A DNA stretch of 64,000 bases, taken from contig SZZY01000006.1 of assembly GCA_009830035.1 (NCBI GenBank), positions 62,001-126,000 on the forward strand. The letters are read 5' to 3'. How positions within the stretch are numbered: position 1 is the stretch's first letter; each line of letters starts with the position of its first letter. The position numbers and the translations under genes are program-made. Source of the DNA: Pantoea sp. Eser. GTDB taxonomy: Bacteria > Pseudomonadota > Gammaproteobacteria > Enterobacterales > Enterobacteriaceae. Shown piece by piece: positions 33,401-43,074 of this stretch. The notes under the pieces were generated by a model. That model saw only the letters and a program-made list of their open reading frames with translations, did not search any database and was not told where the DNA came from.

Positions 33401-33938
33401 CGTCAAGCGACAGCGGGTAGCACTGCCGCCGCCAGAAATCGGCCGTCGACTGCTTCAGCAGCGCCTGTTCATCTTCAATCAGCTCCTGCTCGAACAGCAT
33501 GCCGGATTCAAACGCGTTGAGGTTGAGCATCCGCTGGCAGAAGCCGTGGATAGTAAAGATCGCCGCTTCATCCATCTGTCGCTCGGCCGCCAGCAGTTGC
33601 GCTGCGGCGTGCGCTAAATCCGGTATCTGCTCAAGCAGCAGCTGATGCATCGGATCGCCACTGTTACCGCGGATACAGGCCAGCCGCAGCTGATAGATAT
33701 TCTCGCGGATACGGCCGCGCAGCTCAGCGGTCGCGGCCTCGGTGAAGGTCACCACTAAAATTTCTTCAACCGACAGCGGCCGGCTGTAAGCATTCTCGCC
33801 GCCTAATCCCAGCAGCAGGCGGAGATAGAGCAAGCCAATGGTAAAGGTTTTTCCGGTCCCCGCTGAGGCCTCAATCAGCCGCTCACCCCTGAGCGGCAGC
33901 GTTAAGGGATTCAGGGATTCGGCAGGTAGCTGCGTCAT
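30399..33938 (-). CDS. recB: Exonuclease V subunit RecB
   Basis: RecB is the 3'-5' helicase and nuclease subunit of RecBCD, which repairs double-strand breaks and loads RecA at Chi. 1179 aa (1180 in E. coli). Walker A ASAGTGKTF is at residues 25-33, the UvrD-like motifs LIDEFQDTDPQQ and VQIVTIHKSKGLQYPLVW follow, and the nuclease motif LLDYKSNWLG lies near residue 1085. Start and stop overlap ptrA and recD by 4 bp each. A 3.5-kb open frame with no lesion, in a window otherwise full of them. Confidence 0.97.
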   Translation of the reverse strand: MTQLPAESLNPLTLPLRGERLIEASAGTGKTFTIGLLYLRLLLGLGGENAYSRPLSVEEILVVTFTEAATAELRGRIRENIYQLRLACIRGNSGDPMHQLLLEQIPDLAHAAAQLLAAERQMDEAAIFTIHGFCQRMLNLNAFESGMLFEQELIEDEQALLKQSTADFWRRQCYPLSLDVARVIAAEWSGPDSLLTTLRPWLQGEPPSLKRPPAADETLASRHARNLTRITSIKQQWQSLSADVEGIISASGVDKRSYSSKNLPVWVAKVTQWANSETLDYQLPKELERFGQQVLEEKTKKGEAPSHPVFNAIDQFLAEPLSLRDVIIAQALTDVRATVQREKRLRALLGFNDLLSKLDEALQQPGGTLLAETIRARFPVALIDEFQDTDPQQYRIFRTLYINQPEQALLLIGDPKQAIYAFRGADIFTYLRARSEVSAHYTLDTNWRSSPEMVDSVNRLFSQLESPFLFSAIPFLQVKAAPPNQALKLIYDDRPQPALRFWLQPGAGVGSSDYQQFMARQCAADISRWLVAGQQERACLGKGESLRPVRASDITVLVRSRNEASLIRDALNALSIPSVYLSSRDSVYTTPEARELLWLLQAIQAPEQERLVRSALATSIFAIDAATLDTLTQNEREWDALVEQFAVWQQLWHQRGVLPMLRDVMIKRQLAENMLASENGERRLTDLMHLGELLQEASVQLDSPHALVRFLAQQIARPNSQVASQQLRLESDRHLVQIVTIHKSKGLQYPLVWLPFAAGYREAASALYHDRESFAALLDVQGDAQSMELAEEERLAEDLRLLYVALTRSVYHCSVGIAPLIKGTRKKEGDSDLHNSALGYLVQRGEAADAQQPSQRLAALSGNGIEVIADDLRPGEIWQDRPIGDQALSSREVTRALADAWRVTSYSGLQQHHSSALLDALPNFDIDAAGEEESGEEAALTPYHFPRGAAPGTFLHGLFESIDFAEPPDAFWLEDQLQHHCYPLDWLPVIQQWIERVLHTPLNGDGLTLSAINSSDRLIEMEFYLPINNLLTAADLDDLLRRHDPLSQQAAALDFRQVQGMLKGFIDLVFRWQGKYYLLDYKSNWLGESHAAYTPQAMAQAMIDHRYDLQYQLYTLALHRYLQHRLQDYDYQRHFGGVFYLFLRGMDGSSPDNGIFATRPSKAFIEEIDALFGHTREMS

Positions 33939-36814
33939 TGGGTCTCACTCTTTACCGGCAGCGACTGCTGCAACTGCGCCACTTCATTCCAGGTTTTCCA
34001 GCCTAGCAGCTGGGCAAAGGCCACTTTTTCGTTGCTGTTGCCCGCGATCTGCGAGGTCATCACCATACCGGTGTGTTGTATCACCGCATGCTGGAAGAAA
34101 TCGGCCAGGCTGGCAGGAGTCAGCTGTTTAATCTGCGCGATCACTTTCTGGCGCGTGTCAAAGTCGTCATTCTGGCGGTCAAAGTCGCGGCTATAGCGAT
34201 CCGCCGCCTCGTCCAGCGTCTGAGGACGCTGCTGCAGATCATTGATCATCGCCTGCTGGTACTGGGCAAAATCAGCCTGACTCATAGTGCGTAAGCGTTT
34301 CTCCGCCTGCGGATAGAAGGCCTGATAGCACTGCAGCAGCCAGGCCGGTTGTTTGCTGTTGCTCTGCAGCAGGAAACCGATCCCCCACTGACGGCCTACC
34401 GGCATCTGGAAGGCAAACACCGCATAGCCAAGTTGCTCCTCGGTGCGTAGCTGGTTGTAGAACCAGGGCTGCACAATCTGAATCAGCACTGAGCTGTTCG
34501 CCATGCTCTGGTATTCGCCATAACCGAGCGGTATATAGAGCGCCGCTAAGGCAGAATCGGTGCTGCTACCCTTCTGTTGCAGGTTGGCTTTAAGCGGTTT
34601 TTCGAACGTCACATAGTTACTGCGCCAGGCGTCAGTGTCGGTGCTCTGCATCTGCTGCTTCAGTTCACGCCCCAGCTGAATCACGCTGTCGGTACTCAGG
34701 TTGCCCACCACCATCATTTCCCGGGTTGCCGCGCGGAACAGTTCATCGCGATAGGCGGTGACATCATTAAGTGTGATAGCACTGACCAACTTGCAACGCG
34801 TTTCCCGCTGGGTGCAGGGCAACTGGGACAGCAGCTGCATAGGCTGAATCGCCTGTTCAAAGGCTTTACCTTTGTCTGCTGCCTCCAGCCGTTCCAGATA
34901 CCAGGATTTGGCCTGCTCCAGCTGCTGTTGCGTCGGCTGGAAGTGAGCATAGCCTTCGACCAGCTTCTTCAGCAGGGTCGGCAGGCGCTGTGTAAAGCCG
35001 CTGGCGCTAAACACCAGCCCCTCATTTTCACCGGTTGAAAAACTGATGCCACCGACCGATGCCTGCGAGTTGAGCTCATCCAGCGCCAGGCTGGAGAGGT
35101 AGTCATTGAGGCCAAACAGTACCTGCTGGCGCGCATCACTGATGGCGTTCTTGTTGCGCAGCGCCAAGGTAATCGCGGCTTTTGGCTCGCTGGCGTAAAA
35201 CTGACTGGGCATCCAGTAGATACGCATGCCGGCACCATTTTCCAGCCTGACCGGATGTGGGTAGTGCTTATCGTCCGCCGGCAGCAGAGTGAAGTCATCC
35301 GGAATATACGGATTCAGCGTGGGCATCGAAAGCGCAATCTGGCTGCTGCGTTGTTGCCAGTCGGCAAAGGTCGACGGCGTAATTTTTTCAACCTCATACG
35401 GCGCATCAACAAAGTACGCCTGTTTATTGTGCGGTTCCTGCGGGCTGATATACCAGATGCGCGCCTGCTGTGGCTTCATCTGCTCCAGCCGTGCTTTGAC
35501 GGCCGCGACATCATACTGATCCGCCAGATAAGGCGCATCCAGCGTGTGCTCAACCGGCACCCGCAGCATGGTATCTGCCAGCCATTCGGTGTAATCCATA
35601 TCCCGGGTAATTGAGGGATAGCGGAAGTCGAGCGCCAGCACGTGGGAGACCTCATCGAAATAGCGCTTATCATCTGCCTGCTCACGCAGCAGGTTGATAT
35701 AGCTAAAAATAGCTGCGACCACTTCATCACACTGCGCCAGCCCTTTGTCGGTCAGCGAGGCGGTAATGGCAAAGACGCCGCCGTTACGATCGGTCATCGG
35801 GTCAGCCACGGCATTCACCCCGTCGGCTAAGCCCTGTTTTTGCAGCCAGTCGGTCAGGGTATTTTTACTGCGGTTACTGATCAGGGTGTCGGTTTTGCTG
35901 CGAAAACGGTCGCTGTTATTAGCAATGCGAAACTCAATCTTAAGCTGCTTGCGTGGCTGAGCCGGAACGTAATGGACCAGAATGCCCTGCTGCTCAGCCG
36001 TCACTACCGGCGCGCTGATTGCCGGTACGCTGGCGTTATGGTTAGCCACCCGACCAAAGGTTTTGGCCGCAATTGACGCCATCTCCGGCAGGGTTTTGTT
36101 GCTGTAGATCACCGCTTTCATCAGATTAGCGGAGTAATGGGTATGGTAGAAATCCAGCAGCGCCTGGTGCAGTTTGCTGTCGGGCTTATCTTTGAGCGTA
36201 TCGAGATTACCGCCGGAAAAACGCGAGGCGGGATGGGCCGGGTTGAGGATTTCTGCCCCGACCTGCGCCATGCGTAACCCGTCGCGCGAGCGCGCCATCG
36301 TCAGTTCAGCGTTGACCGCATGGCGTTCCCGATCGGCGTTGACCGGGTCGAGCAGCGGCGCGGCAACCGCATCAGCCAGACGATCCACCGCCGGCTCCAG
36401 CGAAGCATTTTCCATTTCCAGATAAAAGGCAGTGCGGTAAGAGGCGGTACTGGCATTGTGGCTGCCGCCGTGCTTTTTCAGGAACTCCGCCAGATTGTCC
36501 GGCTGCGGGTAATGAGTTGATCCCATCAGCACCATATGCTCCAGATAGTGCGCCAGACCGAGCTGCTGGTCAGGATCGTCCAGTGAGCCAATCGGTAAGG
36601 TCAGCGCCGCCAGCGATTTGGGGGCAACCGGATCGAAAACCAGTAATACCGTCATTCCATTGTCGAGCCGGATAGCCTGATACTGACGGGGATCGTGTTC
36701 ACTCTTGCGAATGATGTCGTTAATTGGCGGCCAGCCCGATTCGGTCTGCGCCATGGCAGTACAAGCCACCAGGCCTATCAGAAGCGCCGCAAACCTGCGT
36801 GCATATGTCCGCAT
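33935..36814 (-). CDS. ptrA: Pitrilysin (protease III)
   Basis: A periplasmic zinc metalloprotease of the M16 family that degrades small peptides such as insulin fragments. 959 aa (962 in E. coli) with an N-terminal signal peptide (ALLIGLVACTAMAQ). The inverted zinc motif HYLEH is near residue 88, with the third ligand Glu downstream in HAVNAELTM. Located between recC and recB as in E. coli, an old insertion into the rec operon. No lesions. Confidence 0.96.
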   Translation of the reverse strand: MRTYARRFAALLIGLVACTAMAQTESGWPPINDIIRKSEHDPRQYQAIRLDNGMTVLLVFDPVAPKSLAALTLPIGSLDDPDQQLGLAHYLEHMVLMGSTHYPQPDNLAEFLKKHGGSHNASTASYRTAFYLEMENASLEPAVDRLADAVAAPLLDPVNADRERHAVNAELTMARSRDGLRMAQVGAEILNPAHPASRFSGGNLDTLKDKPDSKLHQALLDFYHTHYSANLMKAVIYSNKTLPEMASIAAKTFGRVANHNASVPAISAPVVTAEQQGILVHYVPAQPRKQLKIEFRIANNSDRFRSKTDTLISNRSKNTLTDWLQKQGLADGVNAVADPMTDRNGGVFAITASLTDKGLAQCDEVVAAIFSYINLLREQADDKRYFDEVSHVLALDFRYPSITRDMDYTEWLADTMLRVPVEHTLDAPYLADQYDVAAVKARLEQMKPQQARIWYISPQEPHNKQAYFVDAPYEVEKITPSTFADWQQRSSQIALSMPTLNPYIPDDFTLLPADDKHYPHPVRLENGAGMRIYWMPSQFYASEPKAAITLALRNKNAISDARQQVLFGLNDYLSSLALDELNSQASVGGISFSTGENEGLVFSASGFTQRLPTLLKKLVEGYAHFQPTQQQLEQAKSWYLERLEAADKGKAFEQAIQPMQLLSQLPCTQRETRCKLVSAITLNDVTAYRDELFRAATREMMVVGNLSTDSVIQLGRELKQQMQSTDTDAWRSNYVTFEKPLKANLQQKGSSTDSALAALYIPLGYGEYQSMANSSVLIQIVQPWFYNQLRTEEQLGYAVFAFQMPVGRQWGIGFLLQSNSKQPAWLLQCYQAFYPQAEKRLRTMSQADFAQYQQAMINDLQQRPQTLDEAADRYSRDFDRQNDDFDTRQKVIAQIKQLTPASLADFFQHAVIQHTGMVMTSQIAGNSNEKVAFAQLLGWKTWNEVAQLQQSLPVKSETQ

Positions 36815-36922
36815 GTAAACCCCTTACGTTACCCAATAAACCGCCGGTTCCTGACACCGCGGCTTAAAGCAGAGCAAACTTTCTGTGTAATTTGCCAGTG
36901 AGCAAATCTGCGGTCTGGCCTG

Positions 36923-39900
36923 CTATTCATCATCCTGATGTGTAGCCAGCACCGGTAAATACCAGCGTTGTGCCGCCTCAGTTATCTGTTGTAGCTGTGT
37001 TTCATCCAGCACGCGGCACAGGCGTTGCAGGTAGGGATCGCTGCCTTCTCCCTCGACCTTATAACTGCCTGACCACGCGGTCAGCAGGCGATTACGCGCT
37101 TTAAGCTGGGTCGCTTCATCGGTCAGAAGCTGCTGACTTTTTTTGTCATAGCTGGCCGTTAACCAGGCACTGCCGCTTTTGTTGAGCAGCATCAGCGGCT
37201 GACGCATGCCGGCGAAATAGCCCGCCACATAGTCATTCAGTGCCGCGACGGCGTGCTGCGGGTTTACCGCCAGAAAGCGCCAGCGACTCTGCTGTCGGCC
37301 AAACATCCGGCTGCTGCCGGTACCGCCCAGTGCGCAATAGACCAGATGTTCCAGCCAGAGCAGCAGACCGTCGTTCATGTTCAGTACGCCTGGCCGCCAG
37401 CGCAACAGGCCGTCGTCCTGCACCTGGGTGAGCCAGCCGGTCAGGCTGACCTGTTCCAGTTGCAGATTCACTTCCCAGCTGTCGCCTTCACTGCGCTGCG
37501 TGACCACTTCCGCCGCCACTTCCTGCATCTCGTCGCGCTGCGTCTGCCAGAACAGTTCGCCAAACGCGCCGTAAGGCAGATTACCCGCCGCACGGTGGTG
37601 CGCATAGAGCCGCTGGGTATCCTCCCCTTCCACCAGCGCATTCAGCAACTGCGCGTTGATCTGATAGCGCTCCAGATTGTCGAGGGCGAACGGTTCGCTG
37701 TCGGGCAGTTCGTTCTCTTCCAGCCAGAAATTTACCCCGAGCCGCTGATGAAACCACGCCCGCACCGGATGGCGCCAGAAGCGCAGAAACGCCTCCAGCG
37801 TCAACGCCTCAATCGACGGCGCTTCCAGCGGCTGAACGAAATCGGGTTGCGGCTGGCCTGCGCCCTGTGCGGCTGGTAACCATTCGCGGGCAAAGCTCTG
37901 CAGCCTGGCGGCAGGCTGGAAATTCTCGGCAGCAAACGGCATCCGGCTGTGCAGATGTTGCAGATGGTCACGCACCCGCTCAGCGCTCTCATCCAGATCG
38001 CGATCTTCATCGCCGTCCAGATAAAAACTCTGTCCGATATAATCCAGCAGTTCTGTGACCAGCACCGACGGGTAGCGTTCCGTATTATCCTGGATTGCCC
38101 GACCGATATAGCTGATGTAGAGCTGCTGTTGTGCAGAAATCAGCGCCTCAAGAAACAGATAACGGTCATCATCACGGCGGCTGCGATCGCCTTTGCGTGA
38201 CTGCTGCTGCATCAGATCGAAGCCTAACGGCGCCAAGGTGCGCGGATAGACGCCATCATTCATGCCTAGTAAACAGACCACTTTGAACGGGATCGAACGC
38301 ATCGGCATCAGGGTACAGAAGTTGATCTGTCCGGCCAGGAATCGCTGGCTGATACGCTGCTGATCCAGCCGGCTGCGGAGATCGTCACGCAGCAGAGTGA
38401 CCGGAATCGCCTCTTCAAACCGGGCGTCCATGCCATATTCAATCAGCGCCTGCCACTGCTCTTCCACCAGCAGCAGCGCCGCTTCGGTTTCGGCATCGGG
38501 GCTGAAAAATGCGTTCAGCAGTTCCCGGCACAGCGGCAGCCAGTCCTGTAATGGCCGCGGCTCGTCCAGCAGTTGCCGCCAGTGGTTCAGCCGCGACAGC
38601 AACTCCGCCAGATGTCCGGCCAGTTCGCCCACCAGACCACTTGATTCATCGTACGGCAGAATGCCTTCCCAGTCCCCGTTGTGGCTCTCCATGGCATAGC
38701 CCAGCAGCATGCGTTGCAGACCAAAACGCCAGGTATGCTGGCCGGTAATCGGTAATGATAAAGCTTCTACGCTGGCATCATCCAGCCCCCAGCGCACGCC
38801 CGATTCACTGACCCAGCGCCGCAACAGGCGCAGCCCGCTTTCATCGATGGCGAAATGGCTGGCCAGCGCCGTCACATCCAGCAGCGCCAGCACATCTTCG
38901 GAGACAAACCGACTGTCCGGCAGCGCCAGCAGATGCAGGAATGCCACAATCGCCGGATGCGCCTGACTGGCGCGGCGGTCTGAAATAGCAAAGGGTAAAT
39001 AACGGTCTGCCGAGGCATTGGCGAAAACCGCCTCAATAAACGGCGCATAGGCGTCGATATCGGCCACCATGACAATAATGTCACGCGCTTTCAGCGCCGG
39101 GTCAGCCTCCATCAGCGCTAACAGATGATCCTGTAACACTTCGACTTCACGCTGGGCACTGTGGCATACCTGCACCGCCACCGAACGATCCTGCGGATCG
39201 AGCCGGCGTTTCTGGTCGCTGTGCGCCAGTTCCGCGGCGTCGAGTCCGATAATAGCATTGTCCTGCAGGTTAAGCAGATCGGACTGCAGGCAGTGCAGCA
39301 GGTTGTCTTCTTCCACCTCGACGAAGGCGTCAATGTCGTCATTATTGGCCTCCATATGGCTGAGCAGAAACAGATTGTCGCGTCCCAGTTTTCCCCATGA
39401 GGCGAGCAGTGGATTCGTCAGCTGTTGTTCGCCGGCATCATTGAATAACGCCGGCGCCTGCGCCACATCGCGGAACAATCCCCGCTGCTCCTCCGCGCCA
39501 TGACGCCGACGCTGGCGGCTTTGCAGCTTAGCCAGAAAAGCATGATCCTGAATATCGCCCCAGTAATCGCGGCAGGGATTGGTAAACAGCAAATGAATAT
39601 CTATGTGGCGGCCCAGCGCCTGCAACGCCTGTAAATAGACCGGCGGCAGCGCGGAAATACCGCAGATGAATACCCGTTTTGGCAGATTTTCCGGCGTGTG
39701 TTGCGCCTGCTCCAGCGTCTGGATAAACCGCGCATAGAGGTTGGCACGGTGCCATTTTGGCTGACGCAGCGTTTCAGTATAGCTGACCAGATCGCGCCAC
39801 AGCGCCGCCTGCCAGCGCTGCGCCTCGCCCAGCCCGTCAATGGTTTCACCGCGCTCCCAGCTGTTGAGCCAGTCGGCGCGATAGACCAGATACTGGTCAA

Positions 39901-40303
39901 ACAGATCCGCCACCCGTGAGCCCAGCCGGAACAATTTTCGCTTGTCGCCATCGTCGTGCAGATAGTGACGCAGCGAGATAAACTCCTGATGCTCCAGCAT
40001 CACCGGCAGACGATGCATCAGCTTCCAGCTCATGCTGGCTTTGCTGAAGGCACTCTCGACCGGAATATCAGGCAGCACCCGGACGAACATCTCCCAGATA
40101 AAACTGGCCGGCAGCGGGAATTCAATGTTGGCCGCGATACCAAAGGTCTGCGCCAGCTCCATTTGCAGCCACTGCGCCATACCCGGACTTTGCACCAGCA
40201 CCATTTCAGAGGCGAAAGGATCATCCAGAGGATCATGTTTAATCACCGCAGCCGCCAGAATCTTCAGCACATCAAGCTGATTAGAGTGATAAACGTGAAA
40301 CAT
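36923..40303 (-). CDS. recC: Exonuclease V subunit RecC
   Basis: RecC holds the complex together and recognises Chi. 1126 aa (1122 in E. coli), starting MFHVYHSNQLDVLKILAA. It has a helicase-like fold without the ATPase motifs, and the C-terminal part resembles a PD-(D/E)XK nuclease without its catalytic residues. It ends in TAG (36923-36925). No lesions. With recB and recD intact, homologous recombination by the RecBCD route should be functional. Confidence 0.96.
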   Translation of the reverse strand: MFHVYHSNQLDVLKILAAAVIKHDPLDDPFASEMVLVQSPGMAQWLQMELAQTFGIAANIEFPLPASFIWEMFVRVLPDIPVESAFSKASMSWKLMHRLPVMLEHQEFISLRHYLHDDGDKRKLFRLGSRVADLFDQYLVYRADWLNSWERGETIDGLGEAQRWQAALWRDLVSYTETLRQPKWHRANLYARFIQTLEQAQHTPENLPKRVFICGISALPPVYLQALQALGRHIDIHLLFTNPCRDYWGDIQDHAFLAKLQSRQRRRHGAEEQRGLFRDVAQAPALFNDAGEQQLTNPLLASWGKLGRDNLFLLSHMEANNDDIDAFVEVEEDNLLHCLQSDLLNLQDNAIIGLDAAELAHSDQKRRLDPQDRSVAVQVCHSAQREVEVLQDHLLALMEADPALKARDIIVMVADIDAYAPFIEAVFANASADRYLPFAISDRRASQAHPAIVAFLHLLALPDSRFVSEDVLALLDVTALASHFAIDESGLRLLRRWVSESGVRWGLDDASVEALSLPITGQHTWRFGLQRMLLGYAMESHNGDWEGILPYDESSGLVGELAGHLAELLSRLNHWRQLLDEPRPLQDWLPLCRELLNAFFSPDAETEAALLLVEEQWQALIEYGMDARFEEAIPVTLLRDDLRSRLDQQRISQRFLAGQINFCTLMPMRSIPFKVVCLLGMNDGVYPRTLAPLGFDLMQQQSRKGDRSRRDDDRYLFLEALISAQQQLYISYIGRAIQDNTERYPSVLVTELLDYIGQSFYLDGDEDRDLDESAERVRDHLQHLHSRMPFAAENFQPAARLQSFAREWLPAAQGAGQPQPDFVQPLEAPSIEALTLEAFLRFWRHPVRAWFHQRLGVNFWLEENELPDSEPFALDNLERYQINAQLLNALVEGEDTQRLYAHHRAAGNLPYGAFGELFWQTQRDEMQEVAAEVVTQRSEGDSWEVNLQLEQVSLTGWLTQVQDDGLLRWRPGVLNMNDGLLLWLEHLVYCALGGTGSSRMFGRQQSRWRFLAVNPQHAVAALNDYVAGYFAGMRQPLMLLNKSGSAWLTASYDKKSQQLLTDEATQLKARNRLLTAWSGSYKVEGEGSDPYLQRLCRVLDETQLQQITEAAQRWYLPVLATHQDDE

Positions 40304-40406
40304 GAAAACTCCTGTGGTGACTCATAACATAACTGCGATATTGCGGCCCGGTAACTCTACCGCTTATCGCGGTTGAAGCCCATAAAAAGGGCGTCAGTCG
40401 GGCAGT

Positions 40407-40718
40407 TTAACAGCGTAATCGCGTCAGGCTGGCGCTACGCTGCTGCGGCCCCAGCACGTCGGCCCGTTCCAGCCGGCAGCCCGCCGGGCCGTTCTGGGTT
40501 TGCAGGGTGGCGCGCCAGCCGGGTGTCTCATGCCCGATCAGCCGTTGTTCCGCCACCCGCCACGCCTCACGCTGATTCCACTGCTGGCTGAACCCAAACG
40601 TGAGCGCGCGATGATACTGCAACAGGGCGCTGCTGCTTAATGCCATTAACAGCAGAGCAAATAACGCTTCTGGCAGGCTGAATCCTGCTGTCTCACAGGC
40701 AGTCGTCCGCTCTGGCAT
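40407..40718 (-). CDS. ppdC: Prepilin-type protein PpdC
   Basis: A small type-IV-pilin-like protein of unknown role, 103 aa. The start at 40716-40718 puts a short leader before GFSLPEALFALLLMALSS, the prepilin peptidase site (G before F, Glu at mature position 5), followed by a hydrophobic helix. It overlaps ygdB by 26 bp and is the last gene before recC. The longer frame upstream is out of register with the family. Confidence 0.82.
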   Translation of the reverse strand: MPERTTACETAGFSLPEALFALLLMALSSSALLQYHRALTFGFSQQWNQREAWRVAEQRLIGHETPGWRATLQTQNGPAGCRLERADVLGPQQRSASLTRLRC

Positions 40719-41097
40719 GCGGGCAGTAGTCGATCCAGCCGTGCGATAGCGGCCAGATACGGCTCTGCTGGATAGTGACCCATTGCCACACCGCCGTGCC
40801 ACTGTCACTGGCTTCACCTTTAAGCAGACCTTCTCCATCTTCACCTCGCTGTAAGCAGCTGCGCCATCCTTGGCGTTCGTCATGCTGGCAACGGACCGTT
40901 TCACCCGCCGGCCAGCTAAGGGACAGGCCCCACTGCAGCGCCGACTGCGCCCGCCAGAAATCCTGAAAAAACTGCTGCTCATCAGCCAGCAGCAGCATCC
41001 CCTGTTCTAACATTTTCCGGCTGGCGTGCAGCGTGAGACTGCCGATCACCAACAGCATCAACACCATACTCAGCGTACTGCTGCCTTGCTGCTTCAC
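40693..41097 (-). CDS. ygdB: YgdB family pseudopilin-operon protein
   Basis: 134 aa, matching E. coli YgdB (135 aa) by position and by the C-terminal pattern GWIDYCPHARADDC. A single N-terminal hydrophobic segment (MVLMLLVIGSLTL) suggests a membrane-anchored minor pseudopilin similar to PilX/GspK. The start overlaps the ppdB stop by 4 bp. Function unknown. Confidence 0.85.
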   Translation of the reverse strand: MKQQGSSTLSMVLMLLVIGSLTLHASRKMLEQGMLLLADEQQFFQDFWRAQSALQWGLSLSWPAGETVRCQHDERQGWRSCLQRGEDGEGLLKGEASDSGTAVWQWVTIQQSRIWPLSHGWIDYCPHARADDCL

Positions 41098-41621
41098 AGG
41101 TTTTCAGCCTCCACCCAGCTTTCTACCATTTCCAGCCAGCGCCCGGCACGTCCCTGCAGCCGCAAGCGGATCTGCCTCTGCTGGCGGGTCACACTGAACT
41201 GCTCCAGCGTCAGGAAAGCCGGATGGGAGAGTCGTTCCCAGCCGCCAGCGCGACAGTCATTAACCCCGCGCTGCATCTCCAGTGTTGTAGCCGCAGGCGA
41301 TAAGCCGTAGTAATCGCTATACGCCTAGTTAACGCCGTCCCACTGACCGTTACTGTTTTCATCCCAGCGCAGCAACAGGCAGTTTTCACTGAGGGTCAGC
41401 GCGCCGTTGCCGCACTCACCGTGGCAATAGCCTGCGCGTCGCACCGCCTTTTCCAGCGTGGCGATGATCTACTGCAGTTCCTGACGCAACTGTGCCCGTT
41501 GCAGCATTCCGGCATTCTCGCCGAGCAGCAGCGGTAAAAAACGTCCGGCGCTGACCATCAGGACTGCACCGATCGCCATCGCCATCAGCATTTCCAGCAG
41601 GCTGAAGCCGGCGGTTTTCAA
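41094..41621 (-). pseudogene. ppdB: Prepilin-type protein PpdB, two amber nonsense codons
   Basis: The frame from a TTG at 41619-41621 (overlapping the ppdA stop) runs 175 codons to 41094 without a frameshift. It begins LKTAGFSLLEMLMAMAIG, a prepilin signal, and has the PpdB-like CHGECGNGALTL and LLLRWDENSNGQWDG. Two TAG codons interrupt it: one after QELQ (near 41470) and one after WDGVN (near 41328). Family length is 187 aa. The other three genes of the set (ppdA, ygdB, ppdC) look whole. Confidence 0.88.
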
Positions 41622-42088
41622 CGGCAGGCCCCGGCTTCGGTAAAACAAAAGCGGATACGGGCGCGGGTGGAAATGATCAGCCGTAGCCCTCCGACCTCAT
41701 TCTCCAGTTCAATACTGCCCGCCCGGGCGACGTTGCGACGGCCGTAAAAGCCCGGCTCACCGCGCAGCCCGTATAACTTCACCCCAGCATAGGGTGCGAT
41801 AAAATGCAGGCGCTTTCCGGCCTGACACGCCCCGACCGGCAGACTGCCGCCGCCAATACACCAGGGTTTTCCCGGACGTGACCACAGGACCAGGTCGCGA
41901 TTTTGTCGGTAAGCCTGCGCACGGAGCCGCAACAGAAAACCCTGCAGTTGCTGGGCGGTGTCGCGTAGCTGCTGCCGTTGCTGCCAGCGCTGGCAGCCAT
42001 GAAGCGCGCCAAGGCTCAGTATTCCGGCAATCACCATCACCACCAGCAGTTCCGGCAGGGTAAAGCCGCGTAACAAGTGTGTTTTCAT
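41618..42088 (-). CDS. ppdA: Prepilin-type protein PpdA
   Basis: 156 aa with the prepilin site RGFTLPELLVVMVIAG near the N-terminus (GspH/PilE-like) and a globular part containing several Cys. First of the four pseudopilin genes downstream of thyA. In E. coli the role of these genes is not established. Confidence 0.88.
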   Translation of the reverse strand: MKTHLLRGFTLPELLVVMVIAGILSLGALHGCQRWQQRQQLRDTAQQLQGFLLRLRAQAYRQNRDLVLWSRPGKPWCIGGGSLPVGACQAGKRLHFIAPYAGVKLYGLRGEPGFYGRRNVARAGSIELENEVGGLRLIISTRARIRFCFTEAGACR

Positions 42089-42227
42089 CGGGCTAGCGTG
42101 CCGGGTGGAGAAAGCGGGGACAAGCGGGTTGTTATGCGGCTGGAAAAGGGGTCACAGAGAAGGCGGTCATCGGACATTTGCTGGCATGACGCTGCGAGCC
42201 ATGCCGCATATTTTACCGCAGACAGCT

Positions 42228-42268
42228 AAAAAAAGCCCCGGCGTGCAGGGCAGCACCGGGGCTTTTTC
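42228..42268 (-). terminator. thyA terminator
   Basis: A strong 8-bp stem (AGCCCCGG 42234-42241, CCGGGGCT 42256-42263) with a run of seven T on the minus strand (plus A-run 42228-42234). It separates thyA from ppdA. A shorter T-run on the plus strand makes it partly bidirectional. Confidence 0.9.
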
Positions 42269-42279
42269 ACGTGCAGGTA

Positions 42280-43074
42280 TCAGATTGCGACAGGCGCTTT
42301 GATCGCCGGATGCGGATCGTAACCTTCAATTTCGAAGTCATCAAACTGGTAGTCAAACAGCGAGGCTGGCTTGCGCTTGATCACCAGCTTCGGCAGCGGA
42401 CGCGGCTCGCGGGTCAGCTGCAGGCGTGCCTGCTCCAGATGATTACTGTAGAGATGAGTATCGCCACCGGTCCAAACAAAGTCGCCGACTTTCAGGTCGC
42501 ACTGCTGCGCCACCATATGTACCAGCAGCGCGTAACTGGCAATATTAAACGGCAGTCCGAGGAAGATATCGCATGAGCGCTGGTAAAGCTGACAGGAGAA
42601 TTTGCCGTCAGCCACATAGAACTGGAAGAACGCGTGGCACGGTGCCAGCGCCATCTGATCCAGTTCACCGACGTTCCAGGCTGAAACGATAATCCGGCGT
42701 GAGTCGGGGTCGCTTTTCAGCTGCGCGATAACCCTGCTGATCTGGTCGATCTGCTCGCCGCTGGCCGTGCCCCAGCTGCGCCACTGTTTGCCATAAACCG
42801 GGCCAAGATCGCCCTGTTCATCCGCCCACTCATCCCAGATAGAGACGTTATTTTCCTTCAGATAACCAATTTTAGTGTCACCTTTCAGGAACCACAGCAG
42901 CTCATGAATAATCGAACGGATGTGGCATTTTTTAGTGGTGACCAGAGGAAAACCATCCTGCAGATTGAAACGCATCTGGTGACCAAAAATTGAAAGCGTG
43001 CCGGTACCGGTACGGTCAGCTTTTGGCGTGCCTTCATTCAGCACATGTTGCATCAGGTCCAGATACTGTTTCAT
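42280..43074 (-). CDS. thyA: Thymidylate synthase
   Basis: ThyA makes dTMP from dUMP and methylene-tetrahydrofolate. 264 aa, the E. coli length, with the ATG at 43072-43074 ([12 protein letters not shown]). The nucleophilic Cys is in [10 protein letters not shown] near residue 146; [11 protein letters not shown] and [13 protein letters not shown] bind the substrate. The start overlaps the lgt stop by 4 bp (ATGA). Confidence 0.98.
   Translation of the reverse strand: MKQYLDLMQHVLNEGTPKADRTGTGTLSIFGHQMRFNLQDGFPLVTTKKCHIRSIIHELLWFLKGDTKIGYLKENNVSIWDEWADEQGDLGPVYGKQWRSWGTASGEQIDQISRVIAQLKSDPDSRRIIVSAWNVGELDQMALAPCHAFFQFYVADGKFSCQLYQRSCDIFLGLPFNIASYALLVHMVAQQCDLKVGDFVWTGGDTHLYSNHLEQARLQLTREPRPLPKLVIKRKPASLFDYQFDDFEIEGYDPHPAIKAPVAI

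Noticed and set aside
40719-40982. Longer N-terminus for PpdC
   Set aside because: The extra 88 codons are the ygdB gene read in another frame; the prepilin leader begins at 40718.
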